Below, in pieces: positions 15,919 through 24,447 of a stretch of 54,267 nucleotides of DNA. Source of the stretch: Mobilicoccus sp032056465 (GTDB lineage: Bacteria > Actinomycetota > Actinomycetes > Actinomycetales > Dermatophilaceae); NCBI RefSeq assembly GCF_032056465.1, contig NZ_DAMBCL010000017.1. One strand, written 5' to 3'. Numbering within the stretch: the stretch's first letter is position 1; each line of letters opens with the position of its first letter. Below the pieces are notes generated by a model, which saw only the letters and a program-made list of their open reading frames with translations, did not search any database and was not told the DNA's origin. The translations under genes were made by a program, and so were the position numbers.

Positions 15919-17345
15919 GCCGTCTCCTGTCGATCGTCGCCACCGGGCTCGTACGCATGCGACCCGCCGGACGTCCTGTGCTCGTGCCGCTCCTCGCGGC
16001 GGGACCCGGCGTCGCGGGAGTCGGGGTGACCGACCCCGTTGCCGCCGCCCCGCGCCTCGGCGGTGGCCGCGGAGGAGCTGTCCTCGTCCTCCTCACGTCT
16101 CACGACGACGCTGGCCAACCGGTGTCGGCGCCCGGCCATGCGCTCGGCCGTGAGGGTGAGCCCGGCGACCGTCGCCTCCGACCCGAGGATCGGGACCCGT
16201 CCGAGGGCCTTGGTGAGCAGGCCACCGACGGTGTCGACGTCGTCGTCGTCGAGTTCGATGCCGAACAGCTCGCCGAGGTCGTCGACGTGCATCGTCGCCG
16301 GCACCCGGACGACGCCGCCGTCGAGTTGCTCGACGCCCGGCAGCTCCGGGTCGTACTCGTCGGAGATCTCCCCGACGATCTCCTCGAGGATGTCCTCGAT
16401 GGTGACGAGGCCGGCGGTGCCGCCGTACTCGTCGACCACGACCGCGATGTGGATGGAATCGGCCTGCATGTCCCGCAGGAGGGCACCGGCGGGTTTGCTG
16501 TCGGGCACGAACGTCACCGGGCGCATGACCGATTCGACGTCGTCGATCGCCCTGCGGGGGTTGCCGTGGATCTGCGCGGCGACGTCCTTGAAGTAGAGGA
16601 TGCCGACCGGGTCGTCCGCACCCTCGCCGACGACCGGCAGGCGCGAGAACCCGCTGCGCAGGAACAGCGACATCGCCTGGCGCAGGGACTTCTCCCGGTC
16701 GATCGTGATCATGTCGGGACGGGGCACCATCACCTCACGGGCCACGGTGTCGCCGAGCTCGAACACCGAGTGGATCATCTCGCGCTCGTCGGCCTCGATG
16801 ACCCGCGACTCCCCGGCCAGGTCGACGAGGTCGCGCAGCTCCGCCTCGGAGGCGAACGGACCGTCGCGGTACCCCTTGCCGGGCGTGACCGCGTTGCCGA
16901 TGAGGATGAGCAGGTAGGCGACCGGTCCGAGCACGCGCCGGAGGAACACGAGCGCCGGCGCCGCGCCCAGGGCGATCGACTCGGCATGCTGGCGGCCCAG
17001 GGTGCGGGGACTCACGCCGACGATGACGAACGAGGCGAGCACCATCACGCCGATCGCGGCGAGCATGGCCCGGCTCGTCCCGGTGATGACGTGGCCGGCC
17101 GCGACGGTGGCGAGGACCGCTGCCGTGGTCTCCGCGGCCACGCGCACGAACGTCAGCACCGCCATGTACCCCGAGGTGTCCTCGACGACGGTGGCGAGCG
17201 ACGGCGCGCCCCGCCGGCCCGCCTCCAGACACTCGGCGGCGGAGGAGTGCGACACCCGCGAGATCGCGGCCTCGGCGGCGGCGAGGAGGAACGCCACGAC
17301 GAGGCAGGTCGCGAATCCGACGCCGAGCTGGATGAGGTCGGTCAT
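15915..17345 (-). CDS. Hemolysin-family CNNM/CorC transporter-associated protein
   Basis: 476 aa. The N-terminal CNNM (DUF21) membrane domain has about four hydrophobic segments (residues 1-150) starting MTDLIQLGVGFATCLVVAFLL. Two CBS domains follow (about 190-310), with VMVPRPDMITIDREKSL and a characteristic VVVDEYGGTAGLVTIEDILEEIVGEI (split here as DEYGGTAGLVTIED). A CorC/HlyC domain (about 325-410) and a charged Gly/His/Arg-rich tail complete it. Family members act in magnesium or cobalt efflux/homeostasis. The ATG shares one base with the ybeY stop, and its own stop overlaps the era start by 4 bp. Confidence 0.9.
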   Translation of the reverse strand: MTDLIQLGVGFATCLVVAFLLAAAEAAISRVSHSSAAECLEAGRRGAPSLATVVEDTSGYMAVLTFVRVAAETTAAVLATVAAGHVITGTSRAMLAAIGVMVLASFVIVGVSPRTLGRQHAESIALGAAPALVFLRRVLGPVAYLLILIGNAVTPGKGYRDGPFASEAELRDLVDLAGESRVIEADEREMIHSVFELGDTVAREVMVPRPDMITIDREKSLRQAMSLFLRSGFSRLPVVGEGADDPVGILYFKDVAAQIHGNPRRAIDDVESVMRPVTFVPDSKPAGALLRDMQADSIHIAVVVDEYGGTAGLVTIEDILEEIVGEISDEYDPELPGVEQLDGGVVRVPATMHVDDLGELFGIELDDDDVDTVGGLLTKALGRVPILGSEATVAGLTLTAERMAGRRHRLASVVVRREEDEDSSSAATAEARGGGNGVGHPDSRDAGSRREERHEHRTSGGSHAYEPGGDDRQETA

Positions 17346-17812
17346 CACGTGCGAGGTCTCCCCCGACCTGCGAGGTAGGTGAGCAGGAGGGTGCGCTGCC
17401 GGTCGAACATGTCCTTCTCGTCCTCGGGCTCGGCGTGGTCGAACCCGAGGAGGTGGAGGATGCCGTGGACGACGAGGAGGAGCATCTCCTCCGCGGGTGT
17501 GTGACCGGCGCCCGCGGCCTGTGCGGCGGCGACCTGGGGGCACACGACGACGTCGCCGAGGACGCCCTCGAGGCTCGTCGCCCCCTCGCTGCCGGGGCGC
17601 AGCTCGTCCATGGGGAAGCTCATGACGTCGGTGGGTCCGGGCAGGTCCATCCACGTGACGTGGAGGACCTCCATCGCAGCCTCGTCGACGCAGGTGATGC
17701 ACAGCTCCGCCCGGGGGTGGACCCGCATCTCGGTGAGGACGTACCGGGCGCAGTCGTACAGCTCCTGCGTGTCGACCTGCACCCCGGACTCGTTGAGGAC
17801 CTCGATGCTCAC
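17345..17812 (-). CDS. ybeY: Endoribonuclease YbeY (rRNA maturation factor)
   Basis: 155 aa. Metal-dependent single-strand RNase for 16S rRNA 3'-end processing and ribosome quality control. The zinc motif HGILHLLGFDH is at 116-126, giving H116, H120 and H126. TDVMSFPMDE (61-70) is the other conserved block. The GTG start overlaps the phoH stop (GTGA) and its stop touches the CNNM start, so the three are translationally coupled. Confidence 0.96.
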   Translation of the reverse strand: MSIEVLNESGVQVDTQELYDCARYVLTEMRVHPRAELCITCVDEAAMEVLHVTWMDLPGPTDVMSFPMDELRPGSEGATSLEGVLGDVVVCPQVAAAQAAGAGHTPAEEMLLLVVHGILHLLGFDHAEPEDEKDMFDRQRTLLLTYLAGRGRPRT

Positions 17813-18951
17813 GCCTCTCCCCTCTCACCCGCGTCGTGGCGCGCGGCGGTGCCCTCGCCGCGTCGGTGGTCACGGCGTTCCCCGTGCCGCCCGGCGGCGC
17901 GCTGCTCGCGCCGCTGCCGGGACTCGTCCCAGCGGCCGTAGGCGTCGACGATGTCACCGACGAGGCGGTGCCGGACGACGTCCTCGCTGGTGAGGTAGGA
18001 GAAGTGGATGTCCTCGACATCACCGAGGATGTCCTGGACGACGCGCAGACCCGACTGCGTGCCGCCCGGCAGGTCGACCTGCGTGACGTCGCCGGTGACG
18101 ACGATCGTGCTGCCGAACCCGAGGCGGGTGAGGAACATCTTCATCTGCTCGGCCGAGGTGTTCTGCGCCTCGTCGAGGATGATGAACGCGTCGTTGAGCG
18201 TCCTGCCGCGCATGTACGCGAGGGGGGCGACCTCGACGGTGCCCGTCGCCATGAGACGCGGGATCGAATCGGGGTCGACCATGTCGTGGAGCGCGTCGTA
18301 GAGCGGGCGGAGGTAGGGGTCGATCTTGTCGGTGAGGGTGCCGGGCAGGAACCCCAGGCGCTCCCCCGCCTCGACGGCCGGCCGCGTGAGGATGATGCGG
18401 TTGACCTCCTTGGCCTGCAGGGCGGCGACCGCCTTGGCCATGGCGAGGTAGGTCTTGCCCGTCCCGGCGGGCCCGATGCCGAAGACGATCGTGTTGCGGT
18501 CGATCGCGTCGACGTAGCGCTTCTGGCCCAGGGTCTTGGGCCTGATGGAGCGGCCGCGCGAGGACAGGATGTTCTGCGTGAGGACCTCCGCCGGGCGCTC
18601 GCGGGTGCGCGAGGCGAGCATGCGGATCGAGCGCTCCACCGCGTCACGGTTGATCGGTTGGCCCGCCCCGGCGACGAGCAGCAGCTCCTCGAGGAGTTCC
18701 TCGGCGAGCTGTACGTCGGCGGGGCTTCCCTCGAGGCGGATCTCGTTGCCGCGCACGTAGATCTCGAGCCGGGGCAACGATCGCTCGATGACCGTGAGGA
18801 GTTGGTCGTGGGGACCGAGGAGGCTGACCATCGACGTGCCCGCCGGGATGACGACGGTGCGCGTGGCCTCGGGGGCGCTGGCGTCCGAGGGGTCCGGCGG
18901 CGGGGAGTCGGGGGTGGATGCGGCCGTGGGGCCGTGGGAGTTGTCGCTCAT
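17809..18951 (-). CDS. PhoH-family ATPase
   Basis: 380 aa from ATG 18951. An N-terminal KH-like segment (RNEIRLEGSPADVQLAEELL, about 65-90) precedes the PhoH ATPase core. The core has GPAGTGKTYLAMAKAV as Walker A and AFIILDEAQNTS as Walker B. PhoH-like proteins pair with YbeY in many bacteria and are thought to act in RNA metabolism; the exact role is not known. GTG at 18960 is also in frame, but a TAGACT box at 18962-18967 places the transcript start inside or after it, so ATG 18951 is more likely. First gene of the phoH-ybeY-CNNM-era operon. Confidence 0.93.
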   Translation of the reverse strand: MSDNSHGPTAASTPDSPPPDPSDASAPEATRTVVIPAGTSMVSLLGPHDQLLTVIERSLPRLEIYVRGNEIRLEGSPADVQLAEELLEELLLVAGAGQPINRDAVERSIRMLASRTRERPAEVLTQNILSSRGRSIRPKTLGQKRYVDAIDRNTIVFGIGPAGTGKTYLAMAKAVAALQAKEVNRIILTRPAVEAGERLGFLPGTLTDKIDPYLRPLYDALHDMVDPDSIPRLMATGTVEVAPLAYMRGRTLNDAFIILDEAQNTSAEQMKMFLTRLGFGSTIVVTGDVTQVDLPGGTQSGLRVVQDILGDVEDIHFSYLTSEDVVRHRLVGDIVDAYGRWDESRQRREQRAAGRHGERRDHRRGEGTAARHDAGERGEA

Positions 18952-18961
18952 GTCACCCACG

Positions 18962-18967
18962 AGTCTA
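18962..18967 (-). promoter_or_regulatory. -10 box of phoH operon
   Basis: TAGACT on the minus strand ends 10 nt before ATG 18951. The 5' leader would be only a few bases long. The same hexamer serves as the likely -10 of hrcA. Confidence 0.5.
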
Positions 18968-19035
18968 GGGCTTGGCCCCGACGACGGTTCGACGCCCGCG
19001 GCAGGGGTCGGGTGTCGCCACGAGGCCCGGCGGTC

Positions 19036-19800
19036 TCAGCGCCACCGACCCATCGCGTTGAGCACGGCGAGGGCGGCGGGTCCGGCGCTCGAGGAGCGCA
19101 GCACCGTGGAGCCGAGGCGCACCGTCCGCGCGCCGACCGAGGCGAGCGCGTCGAGCTCCTCCGGCGCGATCCCCCCCTCGGGTCCGACGACGAGCCACAC
19201 GTCACCCGTCGCGGGCAGGGCCACCGCGGCCAGGGGGTCGTCGCCGTCCTCGTGGAGGACGTAGACCGCGGCCGCGCCCCCCTCGCCCCCACCGGTGGCG
19301 GCGAGACGTCGGGCGAGTTCGGCCGTCGAGCACGGCCCGTCCACCTCCGGCACGGTCGGGCGTCGCGACTGCTTCGCCGCCGCGGTCGCGAGCGCCCGCC
19401 ACTTCTCCAGTGACCTCGCAGCCCGCTCGGCCTTCCAGCGGACGATGCAGCGGCGCGCCTGCCAGGCGATGACCCCGTCGACACCGAGTTCCGTCGCGGC
19501 CTCGACGGCCTGCTCGTCGCGGCCGCCCTTCGCGAGGGCCTGGACGAGGACGAACCGCGGGCCGGTGGGCGCCGACTGCTCGACGGCGGTGAGCCGCACC
19601 TCGGCGGTGCGCGGCCCGACCGCGACGATCACGCCGCGACCGATCGACCCCGTCCCGTCGGCGAGGAGGATCTCCTCCCCCACGCCGGACCGCTTGACGG
19701 TGACGGCGTGGTGCCCCTCGTCGCCGTCGAGGACGACGACGGTGCCCTCAGCGGCGTCGCGCAGGACGCCGTCGGGCAGGCGGTAGAGCGCCGCGGTCAC
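19036..19800 (-). CDS. rsmE: 16S rRNA (uracil1498-N3)-methyltransferase
   Basis: 254 aa. It methylates U1498 of 16S rRNA in the assembled 30S subunit. The N-terminal PUA-like part (HHAVTVKRSGVGEEILLADG) is followed by a SPOUT knot with VVGPEGGIAPEELDAL and RLGSTVLRSSSAGPAAL, the AdoMet-binding loops. GTG start at 19800, 12 bp after the dnaJ stop, so it is probably co-transcribed with hrcA and dnaJ. The dnaJ-rsmE pairing is common in actinobacteria and Firmicutes. Confidence 0.94.
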   Translation of the reverse strand: MTAALYRLPDGVLRDAAEGTVVVLDGDEGHHAVTVKRSGVGEEILLADGTGSIGRGVIVAVGPRTAEVRLTAVEQSAPTGPRFVLVQALAKGGRDEQAVEAATELGVDGVIAWQARRCIVRWKAERAARSLEKWRALATAAAKQSRRPTVPEVDGPCSTAELARRLAATGGGEGGAAAVYVLHEDGDDPLAAVALPATGDVWLVVGPEGGIAPEELDALASVGARTVRLGSTVLRSSSAGPAALAVLNAMGRWR

Positions 19801-19812
19801 GGGGTCGGCCGA

Positions 19813-20937
19813 TCACTTGCCGAGGAAGGCGTCGCGCAGCTTGCCGAAGAACCCGCCGGACTCGACGTGGCTCACCCGAGCCGAGGGGTTCTGCTCCCCG
19901 CGGATCTCGGCGAGTCGTCGCATGAGCTCCTCCTGCTCGCCGTCGAGCTTCGTCGGCGTGAGGACGCGCAGCGTGACGAGGAGGTCCCCGCGCCCGGAGC
20001 CGCGCAGGTGCGTGACGCCGTGGTCCCGGATCGTCGTGACCTCGCCGGACTGCGCACCGGACTTGACCGTGAACTGCGTCGGTCCGTCGAGGGTGTCGAA
20101 CTCGAGGACGGTGCCGAGCGCGGCGGCCGTCATCGGCACCTCGACGACGCAGTGCAGGTCGTCGCCGCGGCGCTGGAACTTCTCGTGCGGAAGGACCTGG
20201 ACCTCGACGTAGAGGTCGCCGGGGGTGCCGCCGCCGGGGCCGACCTCGCCCTCGCCGGCGAGCTGGATGCGGGTGCCGGTGTCGACGCCCGCGGGCACCG
20301 CGAGGGTGAGGGTGCGGCGGGTCCGTACACGGCCGTTGCCGGAGCAGTCGAAGCACGGGTCGGTGATGATCTCGCCGAACCCGTGGCACGCGGTGCAGGG
20401 ACGCGACGTCATCACCTGGCCGAGGAAGCTGCGCTGCACCTGCTGCACCTCGCCGCGACCACCACAGATGTCACAGGTGCGTGTCCCGGTACCGGGCTGC
20501 TTGCCGTCGCCGTGGCACGTCTCGCAGAGGACGGCGGTGTCGACGACGACCTCCTTGTCGGCGCCGAACACGGCCGTGGGCAGGTCGATGTCGACCCGGA
20601 TGAGGGCGTCCTGGCCGCGCTGCACGCGCGAGCGGGGACCCCGGGAGGACGCGGCGGCGCCGCCGAAGAACGCGTCCATGATGTCGCTGAACGAGAAACC
20701 CTGGCCGTAGCTGCCGGTCATGCCGCCGTAGGGGTCGGCGCCCATGTCGTACTGCTGCTTCTTCGTGGGGTCGCCGAGGACGTCGTAGGCCTGGCTGACC
20801 CTCTTGAACTCCTGCTCGGCCTCGGGTCCGGGGTTGACGTCGGGGTGCAGGGTCCGCGCCTTGCGGCGGTAGGCCCTCTTGATCTCCTCGGAGGAGGCCT
20901 CGCGGCTCACTCCGAGGTCGGCGTAGTAGTCGTTCAC
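19813..20937 (-). CDS. dnaJ: Chaperone DnaJ (hrcA-linked copy)
   Basis: 374 aa. Hsp40 co-chaperone for DnaK. The J-domain (2-66) has HPD at 31-33. A Gly/Phe-rich linker follows (ADPYGGMTGSYGQGFSFSD). Four zinc repeats, CETCHGDG, CDICGGRG, CTACHGFG and CFDCSGNG, lie at roughly 136-205. Two beta-barrel substrate domains and a short C-terminal dimer segment complete it. GTG 20937 has AAGGA six bases upstream; the longer frame from 20964 has no such site. The link to hrcA is that of the actinobacterial DnaJ2 type. CIRCE control through the hrcA promoter is likely. Confidence 0.96.
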   Translation of the reverse strand: MNDYYADLGVSREASSEEIKRAYRRKARTLHPDVNPGPEAEQEFKRVSQAYDVLGDPTKKQQYDMGADPYGGMTGSYGQGFSFSDIMDAFFGGAAASSRGPRSRVQRGQDALIRVDIDLPTAVFGADKEVVVDTAVLCETCHGDGKQPGTGTRTCDICGGRGEVQQVQRSFLGQVMTSRPCTACHGFGEIITDPCFDCSGNGRVRTRRTLTLAVPAGVDTGTRIQLAGEGEVGPGGGTPGDLYVEVQVLPHEKFQRRGDDLHCVVEVPMTAAALGTVLEFDTLDGPTQFTVKSGAQSGEVTTIRDHGVTHLRGSGRGDLLVTLRVLTPTKLDGEQEELMRRLAEIRGEQNPSARVSHVESGGFFGKLRDAFLGK

Positions 20938-21075
20938 GGCAGGTCCTTCGACGGGATCCACCACGCGGTCGCGTGGCGGGCGGGCAGGTCGGTCGGGTGG
21001 GGCGTCACGGTGCAGGCGGCCGAGATCGTCGGCGCCCGGCCGACGCGGGTGGGGCCACGGGAGAACACGGGCGGC

Positions 21076-22110
21076 TCACCCGAGCATTCCGGAGACGTAA
21101 CGGGCGACCGCACGGACGGCCGCCATCGTCTGCGGGTAGTCCATGCGGGTGGGTCCGAGGACGCCGAGTCCACCGACGACGTCGTCCCCGGCACCGTACC
21201 CGGCCGAGACGACGGAGGTCTCGGCGAGCCCGGCGTGACGGTTCTCGTGACCGATCGTCACGGCGATGTCGGTGCGGTCGGATTCGCTGGCCAGGGAGTC
21301 GAACAGGCGCAGGAGGACGACGTGTTCCTCCAACGCGGAGAGGACCGGGCCGATCGTCAGGGGGAAGTCCGCCCCGACCCGGGCGAGGTTCGAGGTGCCG
21401 GCGAGCACGACGCGCTCCTCGCGCTCTTCGACGAGAGCGCCGTCGAGGGCGTCGACGATCGCGCGGACGAGCTCGCGGTCCTCCGGGGCGATGTCCTCGG
21501 GCAGTTCGGAGAACCGCGCGGCGACGTCGACGAGCGGCATGTCGCGGGCCTCGGCGTTGAGGCGGTTGCGGATGGTGCCGAGCAGGGTCTCGCCCTCGAC
21601 GGTCGTGAGGTCCCGATCGACGGGCACGATGCGCTGCTCGACCCGGCCGGTGGTGAGGATGAGGACGACCATGACGCGGCCCGGGCCGATGGGCACGAGT
21701 TCGACGTGCTGGACCCGGGACCTCGTGAGCGACGGGTACTGCACCATCGCGACCTGGCGCGTGAGCGAGGCGAGGAGGCGCACGGTGAGGTCGACGACGT
21801 CGTCGAGGTCGACCGCGCCCTCGAGGAACCGGGCGATGGCCGCCCGCTGGGCGCTGGTCAGGGGGCGGATCTCGCTGAGCTGGTCGACGAAGACGCGGTA
21901 CCCGGCGTCGGTGGGGATCCGGCCCGCGCTCGTGTGCGGGGCGGCGATGAGACCGGCGTCCTCGAGAGCGGCCATGTCGTTGCGGATCGTCGCCGCCGAC
22001 ACCCCGAGCTGGTGACGCTCGAGGAGCGCCTTGGAGGCGACGGGCTCGGAGGTGCTCACGTAGTCCTGGACGATGGCGCGCAGCACCACGCGACGGCGTT
22101 CATCGCTCAT
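21076..22110 (-). CDS. hrcA: Heat-inducible transcription repressor HrcA
   Basis: 344 aa. It binds CIRCE operators and represses chaperone genes until heat shock. The N-terminal winged helix (RRRVVLRAIVQDYVSTSEPV and SAATIRNDMAALEDAGLI) is at 5-60, followed by HTSAGRIPTDAGYRVFVDQL, which is diagnostic. The C-terminal domain carries GAF-like/dimerisation segments ending in YPQTMAAVRAVARYVSGMLG. GAGAGGA precedes the ATG closely. It heads the hrcA-dnaJ-rsmE unit, and a near-perfect CIRCE lies about 100 bp upstream, which implies autoregulation. Confidence 0.96.
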   Translation of the reverse strand: MSDERRRVVLRAIVQDYVSTSEPVASKALLERHQLGVSAATIRNDMAALEDAGLIAAPHTSAGRIPTDAGYRVFVDQLSEIRPLTSAQRAAIARFLEGAVDLDDVVDLTVRLLASLTRQVAMVQYPSLTRSRVQHVELVPIGPGRVMVVLILTTGRVEQRIVPVDRDLTTVEGETLLGTIRNRLNAEARDMPLVDVAARFSELPEDIAPEDRELVRAIVDALDGALVEEREERVVLAGTSNLARVGADFPLTIGPVLSALEEHVVLLRLFDSLASESDRTDIAVTIGHENRHAGLAETSVVSAGYGAGDDVVGGLGVLGPTRMDYPQTMAAVRAVARYVSGMLG

Positions 22111-22207
22111 CGTGCGTTCCTCTCATCCGGCGTCGGAGGTCCGGCCGTCTCCTGCGGTGGCCCGTCCCGCGGCGCGCGGGCGGCCGGAGACCCCGGGGCG
22201 CGGCGCG

Positions 22208-22234
22208 TTGGCACTCGGATGCGCCGACTGCCAA
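22208..22234. promoter_or_regulatory. CIRCE operator (HrcA-binding site)
   Basis: TTGGCACTC (22208-22216), nine bases, GACTGCCAA (22226-22234). Compared with the 9-9-9 CIRCE pattern TTAGCACTC-N9-GAGTGCTAA, the arms fit with one mismatch to perfect symmetry. It lies between the divergent hrcA and DUF3097 genes and touches both promoters. Confidence 0.88.
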
Positions 22235-22239
22235 GTCTA
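22234..22239 (-). promoter_or_regulatory. -10 box of hrcA
   Basis: TAGACT on the minus strand; its last base is the first base of the CIRCE. The transcript would start inside the CIRCE and have a leader of about 115 nt before hrcA. Confidence 0.6.
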
Positions 22240-22243
22240 CGAT
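22238..22243 (+). promoter_or_regulatory. -10 box of DUF3097-nrtR, leaderless type
   Basis: TACGAT followed by six bases and the ATG at 22250. It overlaps the hrcA -10 by two bases on the opposite strand and lies 4 bp after the CIRCE, which fills the -35/-10 spacer of this promoter. Confidence 0.55.
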
Positions 22244-22249
22244 GCTCCG

Positions 22250-23155
22250 ATGAGCGATCGATACGGCCGTGACGTGCTCGCCGGTGACTGGAAGGCGCCC
22301 CGCGGGGGTCGCGCGACGCCGATCGAGGCGGAGACCGGCCTCGTCGTCGAGGACGTGCAGACCGGGTGGTGCGGTGCCGTCGTCGCGGTCGAGAAGGCGG
22401 GCGGCATGCAGGTCGTCCACCTCGAGGACCGTCGCGGCCGCGTCCGGGGCTTTCCCCTCGGGCCGGGGTTCCTCGTCGAGGGCCGCCCCGCCGTCCTCAC
22501 CGCGCCGACCGCTCGGGCGAAGGCCGACCTCGCCGCGGCGAAGGCCGCGTCCGGACGGACGGCGAGCGGGTCGATCGCGGCCCCACGCACCCCGGCGCGG
22601 GTCGCCCGCCGCTCGCGGCTGTTCGTCGAGGGACGGCACGACGCCGAACTCGTCGAGAAGGTGTGGGGCGACGACCTGCGGGTCGAGGGGGTCGTCGTCG
22701 AGATGCTCGACGGCGTCGACGATCTCGCGGCGCTCATCCGCGACTTCGCCCCGACCGCCGATCGGCGCATGGGTGTCCTCGTGGATCACCTCGTCCCCGG
22801 GACGAAGGAGTACCGGGTCGTCGAGGAGGCCCGCCGGGTGCGGCCGTACGCCGCGCACGTGTGCATCGTCGGCCACCCGTACGTCGACGTGTGGCAGTCG
22901 GTGCGGCCGGAGCGTCTCGGATGGGAGGCGTGGCCGGTGATCCCCCGGGGGACGTCGTGGAAGCACGGGATCCTCGCCGAGCTCAGCTGGCCGCACGACA
23001 CCCAGGCCGACGTCGCACGGGGATGGAAGCGCATCCTGTCGACCGTGCGCAGTTACGCGGACCTCGAGCCCGAGCTGCTCGGCCGCGTCGAGGAACTCAT
23101 CGACTTCGTCACCGTGGGCGCCTCCGGCGGGCCGCTCGGCGAGCAGGGCGGCTGA
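22250..23155 (+). CDS. DUF3097 family protein
   Basis: 301 aa, cytosolic, widely conserved in actinobacteria, function unknown. The N-terminus YGRDVLAGDWKAPRGG and the central SRLFVEGRHDAELVEKVWGDDL are typical. MGVLVDHLVPGTKEYRVVEEA and VCIVGHPYVDVWQSVRPE follow. The acidic EGRHDAEL...DHLVPGTKE arrangement resembles a TOPRIM-like nucleotidyl-hydrolase fold; that is my reading and not an established assignment. It starts at the first base of a probable leaderless RNA. One base separates its stop from the nrtR ATG, so the two are co-transcribed. Confidence 0.85.
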   Translation: MSDRYGRDVLAGDWKAPRGGRATPIEAETGLVVEDVQTGWCGAVVAVEKAGGMQVVHLEDRRGRVRGFPLGPGFLVEGRPAVLTAPTARAKADLAAAKAASGRTASGSIAAPRTPARVARRSRLFVEGRHDAELVEKVWGDDLRVEGVVVEMLDGVDDLAALIRDFAPTADRRMGVLVDHLVPGTKEYRVVEEARRVRPYAAHVCIVGHPYVDVWQSVRPERLGWEAWPVIPRGTSWKHGILAELSWPHDTQADVARGWKRILSTVRSYADLEPELLGRVEELIDFVTVGASGGPLGEQGG

Positions 23156-23156
23156 C

Positions 23157-24233
23157 ATGGCCCTCTCCCCGGGACGGGCCGACCTCGTGGCGAGCGAGCT
23201 CGTCGCCGTCGTCGTCGCGGTGACGCCCGCAGGCCCCCAGGTGCTCACCGTCGGCGCGCCGACGGGCGTCCCGCGTCTGCCCTCCGGTCCCCTGCGGGCC
23301 GAGCACCGCAGCCTGCAGACGAGCCTGCGCACCTGGGTCGAGGAGCAGACGGGCGTCGAGCTCGGTTACGTCGAGCAGCTCTACACGTTCGCCGACCGGG
23401 AGCGGGTCGGCCCACACCACCGGCTGCTGTCGGTGAGCTATCTCGGGTTGACGCGGATCGAGGGTGGGCAGGACACCGGGGACGATGTCGGTCCCGATGT
23501 CGACGGCGACGCCGACGGCACCGGCGGTGGCGCCGGCACGACCCCCGGCGGCACGGATCGCGGGGGCCCTCGCGAGCGAAGCACGGGGGCCACGTTCGCG
23601 TGGCGGCCGTGGGCGGAGTTCCTGCCGTGGGAGGACCGCCGCGACCCCGCCTCCCGGGCCCTCTCCGAGAGCCTGCGTGAGCGGCTGCTCGTCTGGGCGG
23701 AGACGGGCGGCACCGAGGCGGTACGCCTCGACCGCCGCGTGCGGGTCGAGGCGGCGTTCGGGATCAACCGGGTGAGCGAGGCCTCGCTGCAGCGCTACCA
23801 GTTGTTGCACGAGGCGCGACTCACGGCGGAGACGGCGGCCGCGGCGCGTGGCCGCGCGGGCCCCGGGCCGAACACGGATGCCGGGGTCGTCGCGCTCACG
23901 GGGTCGCGCATGCTCCACGACCACCGGCGGATCCTCGCCACCGGGGTCGACCGGCTGCGGGCGAAGATCCAGTATCGGCCCGTCGTCTTCGAGCTCGTGC
24001 CACCGGAGTTCACCCTGGGGCAGTTGCAGGCGTGCGTCGAGGACATCGCGGGGACGACCCTCCACACCCAGAACTTCCGCCGCCTCGTGCAGCAGCAGCA
24101 CCTCGTCGAGGAGGCCGGAGGACGGGTCTCGGCGACCGGCGGCCGCCCCGCCAAGCTGTACCGCTTCCGCCGTGAGGTGGAGTTCGAGCGCTACGCGGCG
24201 GGCACGAAACTCCCCCTCTCACGCGGGTACTAG
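23157..24233 (+). CDS. NrtR-type regulator: Nudix-like domain with winged helix
   Basis: 358 aa. NrtR proteins sense ADP-ribose through a catalytically dead Nudix domain and repress NAD genes. Residues 10-103 and 145-200 form the Nudix-like part. The box at 44-67 keeps LRTWVEEQTGV, but the catalytic RE pair is RT, consistent with a sensor. Residues about 104-144 are an Asp/Gly/Thr-rich low-complexity insert. The C-terminal winged helix (about 245-345) includes VVFELVPPEFTLGQLQACVE and NFRRLVQQQHLVEE. Its place just before nadABC supports control of de novo NAD synthesis. The symbol is withheld because the ligand is not proven. Confidence 0.82.
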   Translation: MALSPGRADLVASELVAVVVAVTPAGPQVLTVGAPTGVPRLPSGPLRAEHRSLQTSLRTWVEEQTGVELGYVEQLYTFADRERVGPHHRLLSVSYLGLTRIEGGQDTGDDVGPDVDGDADGTGGGAGTTPGGTDRGGPRERSTGATFAWRPWAEFLPWEDRRDPASRALSESLRERLLVWAETGGTEAVRLDRRVRVEAAFGINRVSEASLQRYQLLHEARLTAETAAAARGRAGPGPNTDAGVVALTGSRMLHDHRRILATGVDRLRAKIQYRPVVFELVPPEFTLGQLQACVEDIAGTTLHTQNFRRLVQQQHLVEEAGGRVSATGGRPAKLYRFRREVEFERYAAGTKLPLSRGY

Positions 24234-24250
24234 GGCGACGACCTGGCACC

Positions 24251-24318
24251 TCGAACCGGAGGCCGGCTCTCACACCGGAGGGAACAGCCTCCGGTGTCAG
24301 CGCCGCCCTCCGGTCCGA
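24251..24318. terminator. Nested double hairpin between converging nrtR and merR
   Basis: An inner perfect 10-bp stem pairs 24272-24281 with 24288-24297 around a 6-nt loop. An outer 12-bp stem pairs 24251-24262 with 24307-24318 with one G-U. All four arms carry CCGGAGG or its complement, so arms can also exchange partners. It terminates both genes. Confidence 0.75.
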
Positions 24319-24447
24319 GATGGGCGGAGTGGGTCGGGTGCCGCGCCCCATGGAGCAGCACTGCAGGCAGGGATGCCGTCGGACGGCTGCCCCCGCGACC
24401 ACCTGGCCGCATCCTTGGCTGCGACCCTGCGAGCACGCGGCCCGCAG

